In this document: piece after piece, positions 23,744-31,938 of the stretch | Layout: each line of letters opens with the position of its first letter | Position numbering within the stretch: position 1 is the stretch's first letter | From: Actinomyces bouchesdurhonensis | GTDB lineage: Bacteria; Actinomycetota; Actinomycetes; Actinomycetales; Actinomycetaceae | Length of the DNA: 33,937 nt | Direction of reading: 5' to 3' | Assembly: GCF_900128465.1 (NCBI RefSeq) | Contig: NZ_LT635868.1 | Span: forward strand, 663,597 to 697,533 | Translations under genes and position numbers: made by a program | Notes under the pieces: generated by a model | Told to the model about the DNA's origin: nothing | Seen by the model: only the letters and a program-made list of their open reading frames with translations | Database searches by the model: none

Positions 23744-25003
23744 ATGACACAGAACAGCGATGACACTATCCACGGTCTGACGCCTCCTCCCGCCCCCGAC
23801 GGGGGTTCCGGCGCACCTGCAGAGGCCTTCGAACAGACAATGCTCACGCTGCCCATCGACGCCCCTCCCGCCCCTGAACCGACCGCCGCGGGTCTCCCGC
23901 CTGTACCCGAGGTCGGCATTGACACTCCGCCTGCCCCGCACGCGAGTCCATCCCCCGTGTCCCAGCCCGGATCGGCGCTCGCCTTCACTCCCATGTCGCA
24001 GGCGAGTCGCCGTCGGATGAAGCAAAGCGTGATCGTGATCGCGATCCTGGCGGTGATCGGCGGCGTGAGTGCTCTCAGCATCATGTTCGCGAACTGGACG
24101 CGTACCCCAGAGGCCACGGTCCGCCAGTACCTGGACTATCTGGCCGCCGGCAATGCCGATGCGGCGACAGCGATGGCAGATCCGGGTTTAGCCAATGAGC
24201 AGCGCGGGTTCCTGACGAACGCGGTCATGGCCTCGGCCAACTCCCGGATCGTCGTTGAAGACGTTGTCGCCGCGCCGTACGGGGGCAACAAGGTCACCAC
24301 CGTCACCGCCACGATGCAGCTTGACGGAGAACGCTTCACCTATTCCTTCGGTGTGACCGCCGCGAAGCCTACGTTGGGCCTGCTGAAAAACTGGAAGATG
24401 CAAAACGCCCTGGTTGCGCGCGTGAATATTACCGGCAAGAAGGTTTCCTACTTCACGGTCGGCGGGGCGAAAGGGTCGATCAATATCGGGGCTCTCTCGG
24501 GCGGCTCGGACTACGTGTTCTACCCGGGGGTCTATACTTTCACTCCAGCTGACATTGGCGACTACATTGACGCTGCACCCGTAACGGCGCGTGTGAAGGC
24601 AGATATGGCCGCAACCAGCAGGGGGGTCGCCAGCACCAGCGTGACGTTGACGGGTGCGTACAACGATGCGTTGGCCTCGGCGGCACTGGATGCTGCCATT
24701 GCTCTGACAAACTCCTGCGCGACCGCCCCCGGCAACACCAACAAGGCATGTCCTCTGAAGGTGCAATCCACTGATCTGTCGGTGCTGGAGGTCGCGAGCT
24801 TGCCCACGTCGTTGCAGCCCGATCCGTTCTGGGATCGCACGTACACGGGTCGGGCAACATTTCGGATCAAGGGTTCGGGGCGCAATAGTAAGGTCGAGGA
24901 CATTGAACGGACGTTCACGGTGAACGTCAAGGCGGAGGATAGCGGTACGCTTATTCTCGATTCGTCGGGCAAGCCGCAGTTCAAAGTGACCTTCGACTGG
25001 TAA
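23744..25003 (+). CDS. Membrane-anchored paralog 5
   Basis: A 419-residue member. ATG 23744 follows GTGAGGAGCATCG. It has the longest Pro/Ala-rich tail (1-88), then SRRRMK, helix about 95-115, RTPEATVRQYLDYLAAGNAD, ADPGLANEQRGFLTNAVMAS, ERFTYSFGVTAAKPTLGLLK, VFYPGVYTFTPADIGDY, SC-ATAPGNTNKA-C and the end SSGKPQFKVTFDW. It is more diverged than copies 2-4. It ends with a strong hairpin before the tetR-putA module. Function unknown. Confidence 0.9.
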   Translation: MTQNSDDTIHGLTPPPAPDGGSGAPAEAFEQTMLTLPIDAPPAPEPTAAGLPPVPEVGIDTPPAPHASPSPVSQPGSALAFTPMSQASRRRMKQSVIVIAILAVIGGVSALSIMFANWTRTPEATVRQYLDYLAAGNADAATAMADPGLANEQRGFLTNAVMASANSRIVVEDVVAAPYGGNKVTTVTATMQLDGERFTYSFGVTAAKPTLGLLKNWKMQNALVARVNITGKKVSYFTVGGAKGSINIGALSGGSDYVFYPGVYTFTPADIGDYIDAAPVTARVKADMAATSRGVASTSVTLTGAYNDALASAALDAAIALTNSCATAPGNTNKACPLKVQSTDLSVLEVASLPTSLQPDPFWDRTYTGRATFRIKGSGRNSKVEDIERTFTVNVKAEDSGTLILDSSGKPQFKVTFDW

Positions 25004-25008
25004 CAGGT

Positions 25009-25050
25009 GGGTGGTGTGGGGCTAATGCCTCACACCACCCCTGTTTCTTC
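25009..25050 (+). terminator. Strong terminator after paralog 5
   Basis: A 14-bp stem (25009-25022 with 25027-25040, one G-T wobble) with a TAAT loop, followed by CTGTTTCTTC. It begins 6 bases after the stop codon. Confidence 0.85.
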
Positions 25051-25069
25051 ATGGTTGTTCTCCAACGTG

Positions 25070-25098
25070 GTGGCAAGCAGTCGGAGGCGCGCTATGAT
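25070..25098 (+). promoter_or_regulatory. Promoter of the TetR-family gene
   Basis: GTGGCA (25070-25075), 17-base spacer, TATGAT (25093-25098). The predicted transcript starts near 25105, just before a GTGT-N-ACAC-like site at 25114-25122. Confidence 0.5.
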
Positions 25099-25113
25099 GG
25101 GTTGTTGGTAACT

Positions 25114-25122
25114 CTGTCACAC
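25114..25122. promoter_or_regulatory. Candidate TetR operator 1 (CTGTCACAC)
   Basis: Matches the pattern GTGT-N-ACAC except for its first base. It lies between the tetR -10 box and its ATG, where binding would repress the gene. Two similar sites flank the putA promoter. Confidence 0.4.
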
Positions 25123-25141
25123 TGAAAATGGAGCAGCCCAC

Positions 25142-25786
25142 ATGAGCAATGATGCACAGGTCACAAGTGCGCGTAGACCCGGTCGACCCAAAGCTGGAAG
25201 TGAGGATAAGAAGGCACGAATCCTTGCAGAAGCGTTGACCCTCTTTTCGACCCGGGGCTTTGCCGCTACCTCCCTGGCAGACATTGCTCGAGCATCGGAT
25301 ATTTCCAAAGCTGGGCTGCTGCACCACTACTCCTCCAAGGACCAGCTGTTGGCAGCCGTCCTGGAAGAGCGTGATCGTCGCACGATGAGCCGTTTGCCCG
25401 GAGAGGGCGCCGGAGCAGAGGCTGCGCTCGATGCATGGGTGGAGATGGTGGCCCATAATCAACGGCATCCCGATGGTGTCGCTCTGTATACAGCGATGTC
25501 AGCGTCCGTTATCGATGTGGAACATCAGGCCCATCCATGGTTCCGCCACCACTTGATGGCCGCGATTCAGTACCTGGGGGATTCTCTCGAACGGGGAAAA
25601 GTGACCGGCGAAGTGCGTGTGGATGCCCCGAGTGAGCAGATTGCACGCAAGCTCGTCGCGCTCTCGGATGGTCTGCAGGTGCAGTGGCTCTGCTCGCGTG
25701 CCGATGGTCGGTGTGACGTGGACATGCATTCGGTGACTGCGGGGGTTGTCGCTGACATTAAAGACCGGTGGTTGATTCGTTCGTAA
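25142..25786 (+). CDS. TetR-family transcriptional regulator (likely putA regulator)
   Basis: A 214-residue DNA-binding repressor type. After a basic arm (RRPGRPKAG) comes the TetR helix-turn-helix (about 26-72): ARILAEALTLFSTRGFAATS, LADIARASDISKAGLLHHYS, SKDQLL. The C-terminal ligand domain contains Trp and His residues and DGLQVQWLCSRADG; its inducer is unknown. ATG 25142 is preceded by a GGAG-containing stretch. It lies 272 bases upstream of putA in the same direction. PutA here lacks its own DNA-binding domain, so this protein is the natural candidate for proline-catabolism control. That link is inference. Confidence 0.93.
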   Translation: MSNDAQVTSARRPGRPKAGSEDKKARILAEALTLFSTRGFAATSLADIARASDISKAGLLHHYSSKDQLLAAVLEERDRRTMSRLPGEGAGAEAALDAWVEMVAHNQRHPDGVALYTAMSASVIDVEHQAHPWFRHHLMAAIQYLGDSLERGKVTGEVRVDAPSEQIARKLVALSDGLQVQWLCSRADGRCDVDMHSVTAGVVADIKDRWLIRS

Positions 25787-25791
25787 ACGAG

Positions 25792-25800
25792 GTGTGACAC
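25792..25800. promoter_or_regulatory. Candidate TetR operator 2 (GTGTGACAC)
   Basis: A perfect GTGT-N-ACAC site 6 bases after the tetR stop and just upstream of the putA -35 region. Confidence 0.45.
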
Positions 25801-25804
25801 TTCC

Positions 25805-25831
25805 TTGTAGAGACTAGCAAGAATGTATAAT
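25805..25831 (+). promoter_or_regulatory. Promoter of putA
   Basis: TTGTAG (25805-25810), 15-base spacer, consensus TATAAT (25826-25831). The start near 25838 would leave a leader of about 220 bases before the putA ATG. The short spacer suggests activation or repression. The leader shows no convincing long frame with a ribosome site. Confidence 0.55.
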
Positions 25832-25840
25832 GTATCACAC
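25832..25840. promoter_or_regulatory. Candidate TetR operator 3 (GTATCACAC)
   Basis: One mismatch from GTGT-N-ACAC. It abuts the -10 box and covers the predicted transcription start of putA. It is centred exactly 40 bases from operator 2, about four helical turns. Confidence 0.45.
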
Positions 25841-26058
25841 TGCGGTGATCTTTCTTGCTGCTTCGGCAGTGTTTAGGGCTTAGGTCCTTCGTTCGGTCGT
25901 GTTGCGGCCATGCGCCTGAGCTACAGGCAAGCCTCGCGCGCGTTAGTATAGACAAACCAGCATGCTTCACAATGTCGGGGGTTTGCCGAGCGTGCCCAGC
26001 GGCGGCGCTGCACGTGACGCGGAGGAGCCGACACTTTCTCACGCCTGGAGGTCTACGT

Positions 26059-29000
26059 ATGATGAACACCGCTGTTTCCACCCCGCCACTTCACGATGCC
26101 AACGCTCGACGATGCCCCGATGACCTATGGGCGCTGGGGGAGCTGGCTGTGGCCCGTGCCCGCCGCTGGGCAGACGAGTCAGCCCACGAGCCGACACCCC
26201 AATCGGCCAAGCTCCTTTCCCGCATCCTCTCCGATCCGGACGGTCTGACCTTCACCACCCGATTCGTCGATGACGTAGTGCGACCCGCGGATCTGGATGT
26301 GGCCAGCGCAGCCATGAAGCGGCTGTCTGCCGGACGCAAGAACTTCCTTCCTCCGGTTCTTGCAGCTGCGATGGGGCTCGGGGCGACCGCATCGCACCTG
26401 GCTCCCCACACTGTGACGACGGCGGCCCGCCGCGTGTTCCGCGAGATCGTTGGCGATCTCGTTGTCGACGCGACGGATAAGGGCCTCGGCCCGGCGCTCG
26501 CGCGCCTGCGCAAAGGTGGACACCGCCTGAACGTCAACCTCCTCGGCGAGGCCGTCCTCGGCGAGAAAGAAGCCGCTCATCGCCTGGCTGAGGTGTCTCG
26601 CCTCGTGACGCGAGACGATGTTGACTACGTTTCCATCAAGGTCTCCGCTGTAACAGGCCCGCACAACCCCTGGGGTTTCGAGGAGGTCGTCGCCCATGGT
26701 GTCCGTGCCCTATTGCCTCTCTACCGCCTCGCCCGCGATCACGGGACCTTCCTGAACCTCGACATGGAGGATTACAAGGACCTCGACCTGACGATCGCGG
26801 TGTTCACAGCCATCCTCGATCAGCCGGATATGCGCGGCTACGAGGCCGGTATCGTCCTGCAGGCCTACCTGCCCGACTCGCTCGGTGCGCTCCAGCGCCT
26901 CCATGAGTGGGCACGTCAGCGCGTCGATGCTGGTGGCTCGCGTATCAAAGTCCGTGTCGTCAAGGGCGCGAACCTGTCCATGGAGAGGGTGGACGCGCAG
27001 ATTCACGGCTGGGAGCTCACCACCTGGCCGTCGAAACAGGCGACCGACACGAACTACAAGCGCATGCTCAGTTGGGCGATGACACCTGAGCGTACCCGCG
27101 CGATCCGACTGGGTGTGGCCGGACAGAATATTTTCGACATTGCCTTCGCATACGAGCTGCGCGCTGCGCGCGGCGTCGAGGACAGCGTTGAGTTCGAGAT
27201 GCTCTCCGGTATGGCGACCGGCATCCAAGAGGTCGTACGCCGCGATGTCGGCTCTCTTCTTCTGTATGTCCCAGTCGTCAACCCCCGTGAGTTCGATGTT
27301 GCGATCTCCTACCTGGTGCGCCGCCTCGAAGAGAACGCCGCGCCTGAAAACTTCATGTCCGGCGTCTTTGACATCGCTTCCAATGAGGATGTGTTCGCTC
27401 GTGAGCGCGATCGTTTCCTTGCCGCGCTTTCCGACGTTGATCCGGACGCTTGCGTACCCGTTCCCAATCGCCGCCAGGACCGTCTTGCTGAACGCGAGGG
27501 GGGTGTTCCCGCCGAGCGGGGGAGTCTCGCCGAGCGCGCACATCGTCCCTTCGCTTCCGAGCCTGATTCTGATCCGGCCTTGGCTGCCAACCGGCAGTGG
27601 GCGCGCGACATTGCTGCGGCAATTCCGGCCTCGACGCGGGGTGTCGAGGCGGTGCGTGTCGGCGAGCAAGCCTTGGCTACGAACGAAGCGATTGATGCTC
27701 TCGTCGAGGCGAGCGCGCGCGCCGCGCACTCCTGGCAGGCTCTGACTCCTGAGGAGCGCGCCGCCGCCCTGCACCGTGTCGGCGATGTCCTGGCGGCGCG
27801 CCGAGGTGAGCTTATTGAGGTTGCGGGGTCTGAGGCTGGCAAGACCATCGATCAGGCCGACCCCGAGGTGAGTGAGGCCATCGACTTCTGCCACCACTAT
27901 GCGGGTGCCTCCTTGAAACTATCCGATGAAGCATACATGGTGGGGGCACGATTCGTGCCGGTCGACGTCACCGTCGTTGCATCCCCGTGGAACTTCCCCG
28001 TTGCCATTCCCGTGGGCGGTGTCGCTGCGGCGCTGGCGGCCGGTAGCGCGGTCATCCTCAAGCCCGCACCGCCGGCCAAACGCTGCGCCGCGGAACTCGT
28101 CGCTGCATTCCACGAGGCCGGGGTTCCCAAGGAGCTGGTAGCGCTGGCCCCGCTCGACGACGGTGACGTGTCGCGTTATCTCGTGACGCACGAGGGCGTT
28201 GGCCGCGTCGTCCTAACCGGCTCCTACGACACGGCGCGTCTCTTCCGTTCCTGGAAGCCTGACATGCACCTGTTGGGTGAGACCAGTGGCAAGAATGCCA
28301 TCATCGTCACTCCCTCTGCTGACCCTGATCTGGCGGTGCGTGACATTGTCCATTCGGCCTTCGCGCATGCGGGGCAGAAGTGCTCGGCTTCCTCCCTGCT
28401 GATCCTCGTGGGTTCGGCTGGACGCTCCGCTCGCATTGCGCGCCAGCTCGTGGATGCGACTGCCTCACTGCGCGTTGGGCTACCGGCATCCCTGGATTCC
28501 CAGGTCGGCCCAGTCGTTGTACCCGATGACGAGAAGGCCGTGCGCGGTCTGACGACCCTGGGTGAGGGCGAACACTGGGTGCTCAAGCCTCGCTACCTGG
28601 GCGATGGCTTGTGGACCCCGGGCATCCGCGCGGGCGTGGTACCCGGCAGCGAGTTCCATCTGACCGAATACTTCGCGCCAGTCCTCGGCGTCATGCGCGT
28701 TGATACTCTCGAGGAAGCTATCGAAGCTGTCAACCAGGTCGACTACGGTCTGACCTCCGGACTCCAGACCCTTGACACGGACGAGCTCGCGGCGTGGTTG
28801 GAGGGAATCGAAGCCGGCAACCTCTACGTCAATCGCGGCATCACGGGAGCGATCGTGCGTCGTCAGCCCTTCGGCGGATGGAAGCGTTCTGCGATCGGCT
28901 CGACCACGAAGGCTGGTGGTCCCTCGTACCTGTTGGGCTTGGGTGTCATCGAGGCGGTCCGCGACACTTCTGTTGGAATGCGCGCCAGTCAGCGTGCGCC

Positions 29001-29622
29001 GCTTGCGTCAGGTGTGCTCGCCTTGTGTGAGTCGGTGCGCGGGCAGCTTTCCGAGGCGGACATGACGGATCTGCGTCGCGCGCTTGCCGCCGATGCCGAC
29101 GCGTGGGCCTCCGATTACGGTGTCAACCGCGATGTCACCTCCTTGGCATGCGAGCGCAATATCTTGCGCTACCGTCCCACTCCTGTTCTCGTGCGTGCCG
29201 GGGGTGGAACCTCGCTGGTAGATACTGTGCGTGTCTTGGCGGCGGGTATCCTCGCGGGTGGGCCCATCGGCCTGTCCGTTGCCGATGACCTTCCGCTGCC
29301 GCTGCGTCAGTTCCTGGAGTCCGCGGGTGTTGACGTGAGTGTCGAGGACGACCACACGTGGAATGCACGCCTGGCAGGCGTAGCGACTTCGGGTGACCTG
29401 GGAGTGCGCGTTCGTATCCTCGGCCCGCGCGAAGAGACCTCGGAGCAGCGGTGGGTTCACGCGAGCCGCGCGAGCTGGGGCAGCCCCGATGTTGCCCTGT
29501 ACACGGGCGCCGTCACGCCGTGCCCGCACTCGGAGCTGGCGCCGTTCCTCCGTGAGCAGGCGGTTTCGATTACGAACCATCGTTTCGGGACACCGCTCGA
29601 CTTGGCAGCTCAGCTCCTGTAG
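26059..29622 (+). CDS. putA: Bifunctional proline dehydrogenase / L-glutamate-gamma-semialdehyde dehydrogenase
   Basis: Oxidises proline to glutamate in two steps, via FAD-dependent PRODH and NAD-dependent P5C dehydrogenase. ATG 26059 follows GGAGG by 7 bases; the longer frame from 25855 lies in the leader. In the 1187 residues, PRODH spans about 70-490 (FLNLDMEDYKDLDLT near 235, VLQAYLPDSL near 265, RVVKGANLSMERVD near 300). The aldehyde dehydrogenase spans about 510-985 (VVASPWNFPVAIPVGG, HLLGETSGKN with Glu741, HAGQKCSASS with catalytic Cys775). A further 200-residue C-terminal domain of unclear role follows. There is no N-terminal ribbon-helix-helix, so it is not a self-regulating PutA. 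Confidence 0.97.
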   Translation: MMNTAVSTPPLHDANARRCPDDLWALGELAVARARRWADESAHEPTPQSAKLLSRILSDPDGLTFTTRFVDDVVRPADLDVASAAMKRLSAGRKNFLPPVLAAAMGLGATASHLAPHTVTTAARRVFREIVGDLVVDATDKGLGPALARLRKGGHRLNVNLLGEAVLGEKEAAHRLAEVSRLVTRDDVDYVSIKVSAVTGPHNPWGFEEVVAHGVRALLPLYRLARDHGTFLNLDMEDYKDLDLTIAVFTAILDQPDMRGYEAGIVLQAYLPDSLGALQRLHEWARQRVDAGGSRIKVRVVKGANLSMERVDAQIHGWELTTWPSKQATDTNYKRMLSWAMTPERTRAIRLGVAGQNIFDIAFAYELRAARGVEDSVEFEMLSGMATGIQEVVRRDVGSLLLYVPVVNPREFDVAISYLVRRLEENAAPENFMSGVFDIASNEDVFARERDRFLAALSDVDPDACVPVPNRRQDRLAEREGGVPAERGSLAERAHRPFASEPDSDPALAANRQWARDIAAAIPASTRGVEAVRVGEQALATNEAIDALVEASARAAHSWQALTPEERAAALHRVGDVLAARRGELIEVAGSEAGKTIDQADPEVSEAIDFCHHYAGASLKLSDEAYMVGARFVPVDVTVVASPWNFPVAIPVGGVAAALAAGSAVILKPAPPAKRCAAELVAAFHEAGVPKELVALAPLDDGDVSRYLVTHEGVGRVVLTGSYDTARLFRSWKPDMHLLGETSGKNAIIVTPSADPDLAVRDIVHSAFAHAGQKCSASSLLILVGSAGRSARIARQLVDATASLRVGLPASLDSQVGPVVVPDDEKAVRGLTTLGEGEHWVLKPRYLGDGLWTPGIRAGVVPGSEFHLTEYFAPVLGVMRVDTLEEAIEAVNQVDYGLTSGLQTLDTDELAAWLEGIEAGNLYVNRGITGAIVRRQPFGGWKRSAIGSTTKAGGPSYLLGLGVIEAVRDTSVGMRASQRAPLASGVLALCESVRGQLSEADMTDLRRALAADADAWASDYGVNRDVTSLACERNILRYRPTPVLVRAGGGTSLVDTVRVLAAGILAGGPIGLSVADDLPLPLRQFLESAGVDVSVEDDHTWNARLAGVATSGDLGVRVRILGPREETSEQRWVHASRASWGSPDVALYTGAVTPCPHSELAPFLREQAVSITNHRFGTPLDLAAQLL

Positions 29623-29631
29623 CGATCGTGT

Positions 29632-29684
29632 CCCTCGCTGCCCGGTGGAATCTGTGCCCATGAGATTTTACCGGGCGGCGAGGG
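29632..29684 (+). terminator. Terminator after putA
   Basis: CCCTCGCTGCCCGGT (29632-29646) pairs with 29670-29684 over 15 bp with one T-G wobble; an inner AATCT/AGATT stem is possible. It starts 10 bases after the stop. Confidence 0.8.
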
Positions 29685-29744
29685 GTCATTCGTGCGGTTG
29701 TGGGGCTGGAGGAGCGGCGATTCAGGTGCCGCAACCCAGCTGTT

Positions 29745-29774
29745 TTGACTTTTCGTTATCACGGCGCTTAACGT
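29745..29774 (+). promoter_or_regulatory. Promoter of membrane paralog 6
   Basis: TTGACT (29745-29750) with TTAACG (29768-29773, spacer 17) or TAACGT (spacer 18). The -10 lies inside the palindrome TTAACGTTAA (29768-29777), possibly an operator. A TTAACGTT also precedes the -35 of paralog 1. Confidence 0.4.
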
Positions 29775-29860
29775 TAATCCTGTCTGGGTAACTATGTGGC
29801 GAGAATGTACTCGTTGGTTACGACACGGTGCACCGCCGCTCAAGACGTCAGGAGTGACAC

Positions 29861-31087
29861 GTGGGTACGAGTCAATACACCACCAACGGAGATTCGTTTG
29901 CGCGATTTGGAGGAGACATGTCGAGCCGTGGTACGTCATCGTACGACGGCAGTGTCAGTACGCAGGGTGCGCGTGTCCGCTTGTTAGAAGACGGAACCCT
30001 CGCGCAAGCTTCCCCTGGAGGTTTCGGCGGGAAGGATTTTGGTGCTTATCCGACATCTGCGCGCCACAAGCGCCGCTCGGTTGGCATGGTCATCGCCTTC
30101 ATCGTCGTGATCGTGCTCATCGGCGTGGGCGTGGTTGGGGTTGTTGTTGCCAGATCAATGCGCACTCCCGAGGCTCAGGTTCAGCGCTATCTCGATCTGT
30201 TGTCCAGCGGGCAGGCCAGTGCCGCCTCGAAGATGGTCGATCCTGGCATTCCCAGCGAGCAGCGCGCATTTTTGACGGACGAAGTCCTTGGAGCCACGCC
30301 CAACCGTTTGATCGTCGAGAAGATCGTCGACATGAATGAGGGCTCGTCGTCCTCTCTGCATCAGGTCAAGGCCACGATGAGCGTCAGAGGAGAGCGTTTT
30401 TCGCAGACCTTCCGGGTCGTGAAGAGGGCTCCAACGCTAGGTTTTTTCGATAACTGGGAGATTCGCGATCCCCTCATCACGAGGATCTACGTGACGGGAC
30501 GCAACGTGGAGGGCATGACCGTCGGCAATGTGCAAGCTACTGCTCCCCTGACGATCGATGGCAGTGTGCGGTGGGCTCTCCTGGCGTTCTATCCCGGCAC
30601 CTACAACCTGGAACCGGAATTGTCCAGCGAGTACGTCAAGGCTGATTCGGTTGAGGTCGTTGCGAAGGGAAACGACGGGCGTCCAGAGGGTTCTGAAGTG
30701 ATGGATGTTGTGGTGACGACCGAATACACCCAGGATATTCGTGAAGCGGCGCTCGCAGCAATTACGGAGAAAACTCACTCGTGCGTGACTCCTCCTGGGA
30801 ACCTTGATCGTGACTGTCCGGTTCCACTGCAGAGCCGCAATCTGGCGGTCCTGGAAGTTCAATTCGAGCCTGTCAGTGTCGAGACCGTGGACTATGAACC
30901 GAACAAGTTCCAGTCGGATCTCTCGTTTTTGATTCGTCCGAATACGTCGGGTGGTTCGCTCCGGTCAGTGCCGGCAGTCGCGATCGCGTCGCTGAGACTC
31001 GACGAATCGGCATCACTCATCCTTGACGCCGACGGTAAACCGACATTCGATGTGAGCATCGAAAAAACGGTTTCCACCGGGTGTTGA
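29861..31087 (+). CDS. Membrane-anchored paralog 6 (separated from the cluster by tetR-putA)
   Basis: A 408-residue member. GTG 29861 lies 6 bases after AGGAG, the family spacing; ATG 29918 (GGAGGAG very close) is an alternative. Its tail is Ser/Gly-rich rather than Pro-rich. Basic RHKRR, helix about 74-97, RTPEAQVQRYLDLLSSGQAS, VDPGIPSEQRAFLTDEVLGA, ERFSQTFRVVKRAPTLGFFD, AFYPGTYNLEPELSSEY, SC-VTPPGNLDRD-C and a DADGKPTFDVSIEK ending with an extra C-terminal TVSTGC. The C-x10-C context is closest to paralog 1. Function unknown. Confidence 0.88.
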   Translation: MGTSQYTTNGDSFARFGGDMSSRGTSSYDGSVSTQGARVRLLEDGTLAQASPGGFGGKDFGAYPTSARHKRRSVGMVIAFIVVIVLIGVGVVGVVVARSMRTPEAQVQRYLDLLSSGQASAASKMVDPGIPSEQRAFLTDEVLGATPNRLIVEKIVDMNEGSSSSLHQVKATMSVRGERFSQTFRVVKRAPTLGFFDNWEIRDPLITRIYVTGRNVEGMTVGNVQATAPLTIDGSVRWALLAFYPGTYNLEPELSSEYVKADSVEVVAKGNDGRPEGSEVMDVVVTTEYTQDIREAALAAITEKTHSCVTPPGNLDRDCPVPLQSRNLAVLEVQFEPVSVETVDYEPNKFQSDLSFLIRPNTSGGSLRSVPAVAIASLRLDESASLILDADGKPTFDVSIEKTVSTGC

Positions 31088-31325
31088 TCGGAGTGATCGT
31101 CTCCATGAATGATCGGCAGCACCGACGCCGATTCGCGTACCTGTGACTGCGGGAATCCGCGCAATGGGCGGCGGACGGTGTTGGTACCCGCACCGGGTGT
31201 GTGGGGTGTACGTGCCCCTACGATGAAACAACCAGTTTCAATACCGGCTGTCCCTCACGATTAGCCTGAAAAGTCGCCCCGCAACGTGTTGCTCGAGGCC
31301 CGGTCCCAGCATCGTCGGGGGAGGT

Positions 31326-31357
31326 ATCGGTGGCGCTGGCGCGATCGCGCCGCCGAT
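31326..31357. repeat. GC-rich hairpin
   Basis: ATCGGTGGCGC (31326-31336) pairs with GCGCCGCCGAT (31347-31357), with one wobble. The 14-bp perfect palindrome GGCGCGATCGCGCC (31338-31351) overlaps it, so two folds compete. Confidence 0.45.
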
Positions 31358-31508
31358 GGGGGTTGGCGGTGACGTGCGCTTGCGTCGTCCGTCATTGTGC
31401 TGGCGTGCTCGCGTCGTAGCGCCTCAGACGGAATGCGCCCCATCGGGAGGATTCCACCTGATCGGGGGCGTTCAACCCGTGCGGGAGCATGACGCCAGGG
31501 GTAGTGGT

Positions 31509-31584
31509 GGGGGTTTTGCAGCATTAGAAGCCTCCCTTCGGCGTGTCGCCGGCGTGTCGCGCTTCTAATGGTGCAATTCCCCCC
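31509..31584. repeat. Palindromic element, copy 1
   Basis: A 76-base unit bounded by GGGGGTTTTGCAGCATTAG and CTAATGGTGCAATTCCCCC, imperfect inverted ends. The inner arms CATTAGAAGC and GCTTCTAATG pair perfectly. The centre has a doubled CGGCGTGTCG. No transposase is nearby. Confidence 0.8.
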
Positions 31585-31770
31585 GTTTGGTGGCGGTGAG
31601 GCCGCGGTTCGGGGTGGTGAGGTCGCTGTTCGCGGGTATGTGGCGCCCACAGTGCAGACCACCTCGACGAACAATGGCTGGCATGGGCGTGATGGCCCAG
31701 ATGTTCTGTGATGCGGGCGACTCCGGGACGCAGTTCACCTCTGCGACTCCTCCGCACTCAGGGCTGGTTG

Positions 31771-31845
31771 GGGGGTTTTGCAGCATTAGGAGCCTCCCTT
31801 CGGCGTGTCGTCGGCGTGTCGTGCCTCTAATGGTGCAATTCCCCC
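31771..31845. repeat. Palindromic element, copy 2
   Basis: A 75-base copy with the same ends and the same doubled central CGGCGTGTCG. The inner arms carry changes relative to copy 1 (CATTAGGAGC opposite GCCTCTAATG). Its right flank GTTTACTGTCGGTGAGG is shared with copy 3. Confidence 0.8.
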
Positions 31846-31938
31846 GTTTACTGTCGGTGAGGTCGCGCCTCGGGGCGGTGTGGCGCCCCGGCGGGTAGTC
31901 CTGCACCGGTGAGGGAGCATGACGCCGGGGGTAGTGGT

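Noticed and set aside
25855-26058. N-terminal extension of putA to 25855
   Set aside because: It begins within about 20 bases of the predicted transcription start, has no ribosome site and no PutA-like sequence; GGAGG precedes ATG 26059.
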